Assembly: GCF_025165795.1 (NCBI RefSeq)
Contig: NZ_JAJAGO010000007.1
Location: 333,034-397,033 of the forward strand
Origin: Streptomyces gossypii
Lineage (GTDB): Bacteria; Actinomycetota; Actinomycetes; Streptomycetales; Streptomycetaceae
Direction: 5' to 3'
DNA length: 64,000 nt
In this document: positions 33,847 to 42,342 of the stretch, piece after piece
How the letters are laid out: every line of letters starts with the position of its first letter
Numbering within the stretch: position 1 is the stretch's first letter
The notes under the pieces: generated by a model
Database searches by the model: none
Told to the model about the DNA's origin: nothing
The model's input: only the letters and a program-made list of their open reading frames with translations
Position numbers and translations under genes: made by a program

Positions 33847-34812
33847 TCAGCCGCCGTGCAGCTTCCGGTAGGCGGTCGGGGTCGCTCCCACCTCCCTGCG
33901 GAAGATCGTCCGGAAATTGGAGGCAGTGCCGAAACCCGTAGCTGCGGCGATCCTCTCGACAGGCCAGTCGGAGGACTCGAGGAGCCGGCGTGCGCTGAGA
34001 ATCCTCTGCAGCGCGACCCACTGCATGGGAGGCATTCCCGTCTCCCGCACGAAACGGCGAATGAAGGTTCTCCGTGAGAGCAGGCTGTGGTCCGCCATCC
34101 GCTGCACGGTGACCGGTGATCCGATGTTTTCGACCACCCATTCCCGAGTCGCCCGCAGGCTCTCACGGGAGGGGGTGAGCACGTCCGTGTACTGCGGCTC
34201 GTCCGCACCGCGGACGGAAGGGAAGACGACTTCCTTCGCCACGCCGTCAGCCACGGTGGCCCCGAAGTCGGTCTGGACGATATGGAGGTACGCGTCGATT
34301 CCCGCACCCGCGCCCGCAGACGTGAGGACGGCGCCGTCTTCGACGAACAGCCGGTTCTCGACGACGTCGACCCCCGGATACATTTCCCTGAGTTGCCCGG
34401 TATGGCGCCAATGCGTCGTAGCCGCCTTTCCGTTCAGAACTCCGCTGGCCGCGAGCGCAAACACCCCCGTGCAGACGGCGACGACTCGCGCACCCCGTTC
34501 GACGGCGAGCTTCAGCGCCTTCAGACAGTCCTCCGGCACGGGAAGGTGCGGATCTTCGTAGCCCGGGACCACGACGATATCGGCGTACTCCATGTCAGCG
34601 AGCGAGTGGGTCGGTCTGATACCCGCTGCCACATCGACGTGCGACGACCTGTCGCCCGGGTCACCGACCGGACCAGGCTGGTGATCTCCGCACACGAAGA
34701 CTCGATAGCCCGGATGCTGACCAAACATGTGCGCCGGAATGCTGACGTCCAGCGCGTACACCCGCGGCACCGCAAGGACCGCGACAACTATTCTTCCTTC
34801 TTCGTATTGCAA
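33847..34812 (-). CDS. GlxA-like regulator: DJ-1/PfpI domain plus AraC HTH
   Basis: This 321-residue protein has an N-terminal DJ-1/PfpI-type domain (IVVPGYEDPH-like VVVPGYEDPHLPVPEDCL, VAVCTGVFALAASGVLNGK with the Cys elbow, TTHWRHTGQL) and a C-terminal AraC pair of HTH motifs (TVQRMADHSLLSRRTFIRRF, IAAATGFGTASNFRTIFRRE). It matches the FtrA/GlxA class. The start is inferred as TTG at 34810-34812 because GGAGGG lies eight bases upstream and no ATG or GTG fits; this needs proof. It is divergent from a RidA gene, which it may control. Confidence 0.85.
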   Translation of the reverse strand: MQYEEGRIVVAVLAVPRVYALDVSIPAHMFGQHPGYRVFVCGDHQPGPVGDPGDRSSHVDVAAGIRPTHSLADMEYADIVVVPGYEDPHLPVPEDCLKALKLAVERGARVVAVCTGVFALAASGVLNGKAATTHWRHTGQLREMYPGVDVVENRLFVEDGAVLTSAGAGAGIDAYLHIVQTDFGATVADGVAKEVVFPSVRGADEPQYTDVLTPSRESLRATREWVVENIGSPVTVQRMADHSLLSRRTFIRRFVRETGMPPMQWVALQRILSARRLLESSDWPVERIAAATGFGTASNFRTIFRREVGATPTAYRKLHGG

Positions 34813-34958
34813 TTGATGCTCCCTCCGTCCGCGCGCTTTCTGCCTCGAGTGGCACGATCCTTGCCGTAAGTGGCACAACCAGGTCTGTTTCGCCCCTGAC
34901 CCACTCCCCTATCGTCGTGCATGTCTTGACGGAAACTCACTTCTGATGAAGGAGCGCT

Positions 34959-35393
34959 ATGAAAGAGAACGCGTCTCAGGTCGAAAGCTTCGGAGTCCCC
35001 TGGGAGGAAAGCTACGGGTACGTCCAAGCAGTCAGGCATGGCGATACCCTCTACCTCTCCGGCCAGGTGGCACACGACGGGACGGAACTCGTGGCCCCCG
35101 CCCCCGTCGATGATGCCGGGCTGGTGACTGATTTCACCAACATGGGCGAGCAGCTGCGCCAGTGCTATGCCAACGCGGCAGAACTACTGCGGCGTTTCGG
35201 TGCATCACTGGACGACGTCGTCGAAGAAACCCTCTACGCAGTCGATGTCGACGCAGCTGACGCCGCGGCAGGACCGGTGCGCAAGAAAGCCTACGGTCGA
35301 CCGGACCCTCAGGTGGCGAGCACAATGATCGGCACCCCCCGGCTGGCCTTCCCCGAGCTGCTGGTCGAGGTCAAATTCACCGCCCGAGTCTGA
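34959..35393 (+). CDS. RidA/YjgF-family enamine/imine deaminase-like protein
   Basis: This 144-residue protein starts MKENASQVESFGVPWEESYG and has YLSGQVAHDGTELVAP, QLRQCYANAAELLRRFGASL, VVEETLYAVDVD and ASTMIGTPRLAFPELLVEV, the common trimer core. The Arg that characterises RidA deaminases (in the PxRx5 stretch) is replaced by TPRLAFPE with Arg present, so activity is possible. Divergent from the GlxA-like regulator; GAAGGAG precedes the ATG. Such pairs usually handle reactive enamines or aromatic breakdown products. Confidence 0.85.
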   Translation: MKENASQVESFGVPWEESYGYVQAVRHGDTLYLSGQVAHDGTELVAPAPVDDAGLVTDFTNMGEQLRQCYANAAELLRRFGASLDDVVEETLYAVDVDAADAAAGPVRKKAYGRPDPQVASTMIGTPRLAFPELLVEVKFTARV

Positions 35394-35887
35394 GGGGCTG
35401 CCGGCTGGCAGTGGCACGAGAGCACCTGCCCGGACAACGCCCTCACCGAGCAGGAAAGTCCCCAAGATGAGCCTCTCAGTGCCTCGGACGCGGTCAGACC
35501 GGCTGCCGTAGCCGCCGCAAGGCACCGACGCGGTCGTCTCCTTCGGCGGCACCCGTCCGCGAGCTCCTGGAGTCGCGCCGGGTGCCGCTGGGAGAATCCC
35601 ACCGTGGTGCGCAGGCTGTCCCGAGTCGGCGCCCGGACGCAGGCAAAGGGCCGTGGGCAGGAAGGAAGCGGAGCGTCGTGGTCGACACCCAGCTGCTCGA
35701 CCGTGCGGGCCCGCCGCCTCACCGGCGAGAACACCGTCTCCGGATGAAGCACTGACAGAAAACGGCCTCTGGGGGCGAGGTGTGGTCAACGTCCGCGTGA
35801 ACACTGCGCGGGGCTGCGGCCGTGTTCGCGCCAGGAACCTCGCAAACGCCGACCTCTGTCAGCGGACTTGGCAAGGACGTGTAACTC
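35394..35887. other. Intergenic decay zone with a pirin scrap
   Basis: No intact gene is seen. The stretch contains a fragment matching the pirin gene at 27968-28936 (listed separately) and GC-rich sequence without coding bias. It begins a 3.4-kb zone of remnants that continues to the alpha-oxoamine synthase gene. Confidence 0.6.
35540..35618 (+). pseudogene. Pirin gene fragment
   Basis: Bases 35553-35618 are nearly the same as part of the intact pirin gene (28041-28105): both encode VRELLE(P/S)RRVPLGES and continue with CACCGTGGTGCGCAGGCTG. A single inserted C after the GAATCC shifts the frame. It is a short insertion or a remnant of a second pirin gene. Confidence 0.75.
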
Positions 35888-36422
35888 ATGACACTGGGAG
35901 AGCACACAACGGCAGTCGTCTGGGACATGGACGGAACCCTCATCAAGACGGACACCGTCGTCCCCGCCGCCTACGCGGCTGCGGTCCTCCAAGCCGGAGG
36001 AGAAGCACCCGGCAGGGAACGGGTGATCGCCGCCTACCCCATCGGCTCACCGGTGGACATGCTGTCCTGCCTCCTCGGCCGCACCTGCGAACAGCGCGAC
36101 CTCGGGAACTACCACGCGGCTCTTCGAGCCCTCAGCGCGGGAAGGACTGCTGGCCGTCTGCGACCGGCTCAGCATCAGCCCGGCCGACTGCACCTACATC
36201 GGGGACAGTCCACTCGACATCGAGTGCGCACAAGCCGCAGGTGCGCGAGCAGTCTGGGCGTCATGGGGCTGCGTGGACCCCATCGACCTGAACAGTGCCG
36301 CGACTCACTTGGAACATCCGCGCGATCTCATCGCCTCTCCCTCAACAAAGAACACGGCCACGCAGCGCGAACCTTCCAGGCCGGGAGTTCGGCCTGGCCG
36401 CGCTCGCGGCGGTTCGAGGTGA
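35888..36422 (+). pseudogene. HAD phosphatase remnant with a deleted cap
   Basis: The start (ATG at 35888) reads AVVWDMDGTLIKTDTVVPAA and continues to LLGRTCEQRDLGNYHA, then the frame changes and resumes as LFEPSAREGLLAVCDRLSIS and CTYIGDSPLDIECAQAAGAR, AVWASWGC. The core DxDGT and the GDSPLDIECA motif IV of beta-phosphoglucomutase-like phosphatases remain, but most of the cap and motif II are gone, giving a protein of about 170 rather than 220 residues. It is not expected to be functional. Confidence 0.75.
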
Positions 36423-36630
36423 CCAAGAGCTGTGCGGGCTCGGCCCCTGAACGTGCCTGTCCAGGACGGCTCGGAAGCCATTGACCACACCAGCCACGAG
36501 AAGATCATCTCACCCGTAACCAGCAGTACGGGGCAGCTCTTATAAGAGATAACGCTTGCTACTGAACTTGATTGGGTGATGTCGGGCCGTTCGCCTGACA
36601 GGGGCTGAGTCGGGTCGGTAGCTGTGGGGT
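36423..36630. other. Intergenic, probable left end of an IS630-like element
   Basis: This stretch is richer in A and T than its neighbours and runs directly into a truncated IS630-type transposase gene. No terminal inverted repeat could be paired because the right end of the element is lost. Confidence 0.4.
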
Positions 36631-36945
36631 GTGAGATACGCGCAGGGTGGCGGTTTGACCGATGCCAAGAGGGCTGCAAGAGAGCGGATCCGGCTGGAAG
36701 CGGTCGGTCGCTTCGAGAGCGGCGCGAAGAACCGGGAGATCGCGGCCGCGCTGCGGGTGAGCGAGCGGTCGGTGGAGCGATGGCGCCGTCAGTGGCGCGA
36801 GCAGGGCGAAGAAGGCGTTCGGTCGAAGGGATCGCCAGGGCGCCCGGGGCTTTCGGTAGACCAGATCACGAAACTGGAGCGGAAGCTGGAGCGCGGTCCG
36901 CTCGCCCATGGCTGGGCTGACCAGCGGTGGACCCCGCAGAGCACC
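36631..36945 (+). pseudogene. IS630-family transposase remnant (N-terminal half)
   Basis: The frame includes RIRLEAVGRFESGAKNREIA, AALRVSERSVERWRRQWREQ, GLSVDQITKLERKLERGPLA and HGWADQRWTP, the double HTH and linker of IS630-family winged-helix transposases. It is cut right after the GWxDQRW motif, where sequence unrelated to transposase begins. The DDE catalytic domain is missing. The same breakpoint motif is seen at 29410-29430. Confidence 0.85.
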
Positions 36946-36956
36946 GAGGACGCAGA

Positions 36957-37774
36957 CTGGCAAGGTACTTTGGGGCAGATTGGATGCCAGAGGTCGAGAA
37001 CCTTTCCAACGTGGACGCTGTCGTTGTCGCTTCCTCGACAGACCAGCACCGAAAGACCGCTTTGGATGTGCTGTCGGAGGACCTCCCACTTTTCGTGGAG
37101 AAGCCCTTGTGCGCGAGCCTGAGCGGAAGCAAGGATATAGTTGACACCGCGTTGCGCCGAGACGTTCCATTGATGTGCGGGTTATCGAAAGATTCAACCC
37201 CGCGGTCCTCGAGGCTCTATCGCACGTGGAATCTCCGCAGGCACTTCATACGCATCGGCTCTCGAGTTACTCTCCGCGTATGCATGCGGGCGTTACGTGG
37301 GATCTGCTGGTACACGACATCGACATCGCCCTTCGCCTCTTTGATGAGGAAACCCCGAAAACCGTCAACTCTGCCACCGGGCGCCACAGCTGCCAGGGAA
37401 GAACCGGAGAGGATACCGTGGAAGCTGAACTGGAGTTTTCGGGTGCTCGCATCGCGGCCTTGCCGGCAAGTAGAGTGTCATCCCGGCCGACACGTCGATT
37501 GACGATATCCGAGCAGAACAGAACTATCGTGGCAGACCTTTTGCACCCGTCCGTCACCGTCTACGCAAGGCCCAACCAAGTGTCAGAGCAGATCGAGTGC
37601 TCCGAATACCCCGAGCCTCTGGCGGCTCAATGGGATAGGTTTACGGATATCATAGAAGAAAAATTCAACGCACGTGCGGAGACCGGTTCCATCCTACCCA
37701 GCCATGCGACTGTCGCAGCAATACTTGATTCGGCGTTAAAGCCACTCCAGAACTGTGGACCCCTATCGTCCTGA
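36957..37774 (+). pseudogene. Gfo/Idh/MocA sugar-type dehydrogenase, truncated and frameshifted
   Basis: Frame 1 reads RYFGADWMPEVENLSNVDAV, VVASSTDQHRKTALDVLSED, LPLFVEKPLCASLSGSKDI then VPLMCG. Near 37168 the frame shifts by one and continues as VIERFNPAVLEALSHVESPQ, GVTWDLLVHDIDIALRLFDE and onward to a stop at 37774. FVEKPL is the catalytic Lys motif and IERFNPAV plus HDIDIAL are typical of UDP-sugar dehydrogenases of the WlbA/inositol group. The N-terminal dinucleotide fold is missing at the junction with the IS630 remnant. Its codon use is less GC-rich than neighbouring genes. Confidence 0.85.
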
Positions 37775-38818
37775 ATAGTCGCGGAGTCAAGATCGCATGG
37801 ATGGCCTGGATCGTGCGGAGGCGAAGCGCGGTACAGCCGTGGTCCCCGGCGATGCCATGACCCCGTCGGCGGTGACTGACAAAAGCCGGGCCCCGCGCAC
37901 ACGGCATCGCGGGATCATCCGGCGCGCCCCGGACTTCACGCAGGGACGCGAGATCGCCAGGAACCCTCCGTCCACGACACCTGTCGCACCCCAGGCAGCG
38001 GACAGTTCAGGCCACTGACCGGGGAGAACCTGGTGCCATCCGCGTCCATCGACCTCCGGTTCCAGGATAAACGATCTACAGCGAGCGGAAGAAGACCGTT
38101 CAGCAGATCGCCGGCAGATTCCCCTGGTGCTTCTGAAACCCATGGGCCGGGTGCGCCGGGGCGGTGCGAATCGTTCATGGCCGGAAGGAATCGGCTGTGA
38201 CTCCCCCGGTTCGCCGTGGTGATCGTCCGCACGATGGAGGATATCCGCCTCGCGCGGTCCAGGTTTCGTCAATTCATCGAGCGTGCGGACTGTTCTGGCA
38301 TATGCATTCCTTCGAATACGGGCAGCCACGGGGCATGGGTGCTATGTACCTTTTGTGAGCTGGAACCCAAATGTCGAGATATGCAGACACGGAAAGGCGA
38401 GACCGGAACAGGCCATACATGTGGAGATTGTTGCCCTGGATCTCCCGAGGCCGTTAGGTTACGCTTCAATCAGATCAGGAGGTGAGACGCGAGGGAATCA
38501 CACCTGTAGCGCAGGAGTCTCCGGCGACAGTTCCGTTCGGACGTCCACCGGGAACACACGTGGAGTCACATTCATGCGAGTGCGCATGCATTTCACGGTG
38601 TTGACGACACCGCCTCAGACTGGCTGCGGACTTCATCCGCCTTCGCCCGCCTCCGAGTCCTTCTTGCCTGTGGAATCTGCGTAAACTGGCGGCCCGCCCC
38701 CGACCCCAGGGGCGCCATTTTCACGCCCGTGATCCGATCAGCCTCCTGGAGATCGCGGCGCACAGGCATGCCGTCAATCAGTCACTGCCAGCATTATCCG
38801 ACTGTTATCGAGGTCGAT
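37775..38818. other. 1-kb region without a confident gene
   Basis: GC content is lower than in flanking genes and open frames on both strands are short or have poor bias. One 89-residue Cys-rich frame is listed separately with low confidence. The right part should contain the promoter of the alpha-oxoamine synthase cassette; none was identified with confidence. Confidence 0.6.
38216..38485 (+). CDS. Possible small Cys-rich protein
   Basis: An 89-residue frame from GTG 38216 contains CSGICIPSNTGSHGAWVLC, TFCELEPKCRD and TGHTCGDCCPG, with nine Cys in the C-terminal two thirds, reminiscent of a zinc-ribbon. There is no ribosome site and overlapping frames are equally open, so it may be fortuitous. 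It is reported because the Cys spacing is unusual for random sequence. Confidence 0.22.
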   Translation: MVIVRTMEDIRLARSRFRQFIERADCSGICIPSNTGSHGAWVLCTFCELEPKCRDMQTRKGETGTGHTCGDCCPGSPEAVRLRFNQIRR

Positions 38819-40078
38819 ATGGGATCAGATTCCGGCACTGCTCGGCTCAGGAACACCCCTTTCGTCGTCAAGGAGTCGTCCGCCCAGTACGAGCGCGCGG
38901 TCGACAGCAGCCTGATGCAGGTGAGCATCACCGGACGCAACGGGAAGAGCGTCTTCCTCCCGGACGGCCGGGACGTCGTCGAATTCGTCAACTGCTCCTA
39001 CCTCGGCCTTGATCTTCACCCCCGTGTCATAGCGGCGGCGAGGTCGGTGGAGGAGCAGTGGGGGATGAACTTCTGCTGTGCCCGCTCGCGCTTCTCCATC
39101 GAGCCGCAGCGACTTCTCGAAGAGGAGTTGTCAGCCCTGTACCGGGGCCGCGCCATCACCTTCCCCTCGACGACCACCGCGCACATCTCCCTCATGCCGC
39201 TCCTCGCCAGTGGTGTGCTCTTCGAGGAAGGCGCGACGCACAGGACATGCCTGATCTTCGACCAGTTCGCCCACTCGTCCATGCAGTACCTGAAGCCGGT
39301 GCTGGCCGCTGAAGCGACGGTGGAGACGGTCGCGCACAACTCGCTCGACGACCTGCGGCAACAGGTCACGGCCGCGCGTGCGCGGGGCGAGACGCCGGTC
39401 TACGTGGCCGACGGCATCTATTCGATGGGCGGCCTGTGCCCGGCCCGCGAACTTCTCGCCATGGCCGAAGAACTGGACTTCTTCCTGTACATCGACGACG
39501 CCCACGGCCTGGGCATCTTCGGAGAGCGGGGGGAGGGACAGGTCCTCAGCCAGATCACGGGCGACATTCCCGACCGCGTCATCCTGACGTATTCGCTGTC
39601 GAAGGGATTCGGTGCCTACGGCGGCGGGCTGCTCGTCCAGGGTGAGTGGCGGGAGCAGCTGATCCGCTCCTACGGCCAAGTCTACGCGTTCTCCGCGGCA
39701 CAGACCTTCCAGGCGGTGTACGCGTGTCGCGCCGTGGTGGAACTGCACCACGAAGGCGCGATCGCCCCTTTGCAGCAGACCCTGCGCGAGCGGGTGGCGC
39801 TGTTCGATGAACTCATGGGGAGGCCACTGCCGTTCAGTCCCATCCGGATGGTTCCGATCGGAGACGAGGAGAACGCGCTCAAGGCCGGCGAGGACCTCCT
39901 CGAAACGGGCTACTTCGCCTCCGTGGTCTTCTTCCCCATCGTCCGCAGGAGATCCGCACAACTGCGGCTGTGCATAGCGGCCAACCACACGGAGGACGAC
40001 ATCCGCGGCGTCGCCGCCGCACTCACCCGGGTGCACGCGGCATACGCGACCACCGGAGACCGGGAGGGCGGGGAGTGA
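38819..40078 (+). CDS. Alpha-oxoamine synthase (PLP-dependent acyltransferase)
   Basis: This 419-residue fold-type I PLP enzyme resembles serine palmitoyltransferase, KBL, BioF and CqsA. Seen are FVNCSYLGLDLHPRVIAAA, SRFSIEPQRLLEEELSALY, YVADGIYSMGG, the IDDAHGLGIFGERGEGQ aspartate-histidine site and TYSLSKGFGAYGGGLLV with the PLP Lys. Family members condense an amino acid with an acyl-thioester and lose CO2 to give an aminoketone. The acyl donor is unknown; no carrier protein or acyl-CoA ligase is present. GAGG five bases upstream supports ATG 38819; an earlier frame exists. First gene of the 38.8-47.0-kb cassette. Confidence 0.9.
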   Translation: MGSDSGTARLRNTPFVVKESSAQYERAVDSSLMQVSITGRNGKSVFLPDGRDVVEFVNCSYLGLDLHPRVIAAARSVEEQWGMNFCCARSRFSIEPQRLLEEELSALYRGRAITFPSTTTAHISLMPLLASGVLFEEGATHRTCLIFDQFAHSSMQYLKPVLAAEATVETVAHNSLDDLRQQVTAARARGETPVYVADGIYSMGGLCPARELLAMAEELDFFLYIDDAHGLGIFGERGEGQVLSQITGDIPDRVILTYSLSKGFGAYGGGLLVQGEWREQLIRSYGQVYAFSAAQTFQAVYACRAVVELHHEGAIAPLQQTLRERVALFDELMGRPLPFSPIRMVPIGDEENALKAGEDLLETGYFASVVFFPIVRRRSAQLRLCIAANHTEDDIRGVAAALTRVHAAYATTGDREGGE

Positions 40079-41493
40079 AGCGCCGGGAAGTCCATGTGGT
40101 GATCGGCGCGGGGATCGCGGGCTGCCTCTCCGCCCTCACCCGCAGCCGGGCGGGGTACGACGTCATCGTCCTGGAGGAGCAGCAGGCCCGCTCCGGGGGC
40201 ACGTACCCGGTGTGCACCCGGACCAGCAACATCGTCAGCGAGAACCACAGCGGTGCCGAGTACCCATTCGACCCGCAGAGCGCACGCGACTGCCTGGACG
40301 GCCGCATCGAAAACGAACGGTTCTTCCCCGAGCTGATCTACGGCGGCAAGACCTACAGCCGCATCATCGCCTCCCAGAGCATGATGGACGACGGCCACGA
40401 CATCGTCGGCCAGTGCCGTACGAACATGGACGTCATCCGCGCGCACTATGCCCAGCGTTGCGAGGAGGACCCGGCGAACGCCGTCTTCGGCGAACCGTCG
40501 GTGATCTGCCGCGAGGTCCCGGCCGTCGAGGGCGTCGACGATGTGGCGGCCGGGTTCCTGACTCCGCAGCGGGGGATGAACCCGGTGCTCGTGTCCACCG
40601 TGCTCGACTGGGAACTCCGGCAGTGCGGGGTCGACTTCCGCGAAGGCACCAGGGTGGGATCGGTGAACCGTCTCGCCGACGGCCGGTACGAGGTCGCCTG
40701 CACGGCGGCCGACGGGACCGGATACACACTGGTCGCGGACCAGGTCGGTCTCTGCCTCGCGACGGCCGCCTTCGGGATGGCCAAGCGGCTCAACCCGGAC
40801 ATCGAGTTCCCGCAGCTGTTCATGGCTCTGCGCGAAATCCTCTACGTCGATCTCCCTGACGGCACGGACAAGAACTTCACCTGCCTGAAGCTGGAGGACT
40901 CCTACGGCGGCATGCTCAGCCCGCTCAACGAGCATGTCGCGATGATCTACCACCCGCCGGCCGCGCACGTGCTGAACAGGGTGATGGACCCGGTCTCCTG
41001 CGATCCCCCGGCCGAGTACGCACACTATCTGGCCGAGGGGCACCCGGAAATGCGGGAGCGCGCCAGACGGACGGTGGACCGGCTGCGCGAGTTCTATCCG
41101 GAACTGCGCAGGTCCACGGTCCTGGGGACCTATCTCAAGGTCGCCATCAACACGGTCTCGGACTCGCGGGTACGGCGGAACATCGGCGTCTTCGGGGTCC
41201 ATTCCGGTGCCACCATGACCGTGCTGCCCAAGTGGACCATGTGCGCGGTAAACGCGAAGAAGGAACTGGCGCTGGCTCTGGAACATTCGCGGGCCACCGG
41301 AAACATGAGGCCGGACGAGGCCCGAGATATTCTCGCCGCTTCGACGCGGGCCTGCTGGGAGACGGTGCCCGAATGGGCCCGGAAGCCGGAACTGCTGACC
41401 GCTCAGGCGAAGAAGCACGCAGCCAACATGAATGTGCCGGAGGCGCTCGCCCTGCGGTTCAGTGACGTCATCGGCCTGTCGGACGCGCCCTAG
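40075..41493 (+). CDS. FAD-dependent oxidoreductase of the cassette
   Basis: This 472-residue protein opens VHVVIGAGIAGCLSALTRSR (GxGxxG) and continues with VIVLEEQQARSGGTYP. It resembles amine/D-amino-acid oxidase-like or monooxygenase-like flavoproteins, but no close named family was recognised. A second conserved-looking part is GFLTPQRGMNPVLVSTVLDW and the C-terminal segment GVHSGATMTVLPKWTM. No membrane segment or signal is visible. The GTG at 40075-40077 overlaps the upstream stop (GTGA), so it is co-translated with the synthase. It could oxidise the aminoketone or a sugar; this is inference. Confidence 0.75.
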   Translation: MKRREVHVVIGAGIAGCLSALTRSRAGYDVIVLEEQQARSGGTYPVCTRTSNIVSENHSGAEYPFDPQSARDCLDGRIENERFFPELIYGGKTYSRIIASQSMMDDGHDIVGQCRTNMDVIRAHYAQRCEEDPANAVFGEPSVICREVPAVEGVDDVAAGFLTPQRGMNPVLVSTVLDWELRQCGVDFREGTRVGSVNRLADGRYEVACTAADGTGYTLVADQVGLCLATAAFGMAKRLNPDIEFPQLFMALREILYVDLPDGTDKNFTCLKLEDSYGGMLSPLNEHVAMIYHPPAAHVLNRVMDPVSCDPPAEYAHYLAEGHPEMRERARRTVDRLREFYPELRRSTVLGTYLKVAINTVSDSRVRRNIGVFGVHSGATMTVLPKWTMCAVNAKKELALALEHSRATGNMRPDEARDILAASTRACWETVPEWARKPELLTAQAKKHAANMNVPEALALRFSDVIGLSDAP

Positions 41494-41552
41494 TGCCGCG
41501 TCAGGCAGTCGGCAAAGACGGGCCGTACCTTCGGCCGGAAACGGATGAGTGC

Positions 41553-42287
41553 ATGTCGAGGAAGACCCTCGTGATCACGGGTGCCGGGATGGGCATCGGA
41601 GCGGCTACGGCTAGGCAGCTGGCCCCCGGGAACCGGCTGATTCTGCAATACCACACGTCCAAGGCGGACGCCCTCGCCCTGCGCGAGGAGCTGGCACCGG
41701 TCTGCGCCGATATCGAGGTGATCGAGGCGGATCTGACCTCGGACGCGGGCTGCACGGCGCTGTCCGAGGAGATCGGCAAGCGCACCGATGTGCTGGACGT
41801 CCTGGTCAACAACACCGGCGGAATGATCGAGCGGCAGTCCGTGGCGGACCTGTCCTGGGAGCACCTCACCGCGACGTTCGCGCTCAACACCTTCTCGGCG
41901 ATGCGGCTGACCGGTCTGTGCACCGGACTGCTCCGCCAGGGCACCGACCCCTGTGTCGTCAACGTGACCTCCATCGCCATGCGTCACGGGGCGCCGACTG
42001 CGACGGCGTACGGCGCCTCCAAGGCCGCCATGGATGCTTTCACCCGGGGCGCCGCCAATGAGCTCGCACCGCTCATCCGGGTCAACGCGGTGTCGCCCGG
42101 AATCATCGACACCCGCTTCCACAAGCGCGTGACGTCCGAAGCGAAAATGCAGCAGTTCATCGAGAGCACCCCGCTCAAGCGCGCGGGAAATGTGGGCGAT
42201 GTCGCCCGCACGATCGAGTACCTGGTCGAAAGCACCTTCGTCACCGGAGAAACGATCGACTGCAACGGCGGTCTTTCCATGCGGTAG
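41553..42287 (+). CDS. SDR-family reductase of the cassette
   Basis: This 244-residue classical SDR has TLVITGAGMGIGAATARQL, an NNTGG (instead of NNAG) motif, and catalytic VNVTSIAMRHGAPTATAYGA then SKAAMDAFTRG with Ser, Tyr and Lys. The overall pattern is that of FabG-like ketoreductases, with a typical GxETIDCNGGLSM C-terminus. The probable substrate is the ketone made by the upstream synthase, although that is untested. It lies 59 bases after the flavoprotein gene. ATG at 41553 gives the family N-terminus. Confidence 0.87.
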   Translation: MSRKTLVITGAGMGIGAATARQLAPGNRLILQYHTSKADALALREELAPVCADIEVIEADLTSDAGCTALSEEIGKRTDVLDVLVNNTGGMIERQSVADLSWEHLTATFALNTFSAMRLTGLCTGLLRQGTDPCVVNVTSIAMRHGAPTATAYGASKAAMDAFTRGAANELAPLIRVNAVSPGIIDTRFHKRVTSEAKMQQFIESTPLKRAGNVGDVARTIEYLVESTFVTGETIDCNGGLSMR

Positions 42288-42342
42288 CGGTACAGCCGAC
42301 CGCTCCTCGCCTCTTCAATGAGTGACGAAAGGTCATCTCCTC

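Noticed and set aside
37787..38329. 180-residue minus-strand frame in the 38-kb gap
   Set aside because: The composition is Arg/Ser-rich, there is no ribosome site and no recognised motif. It is left as intergenic, but could be rechecked by a database search.
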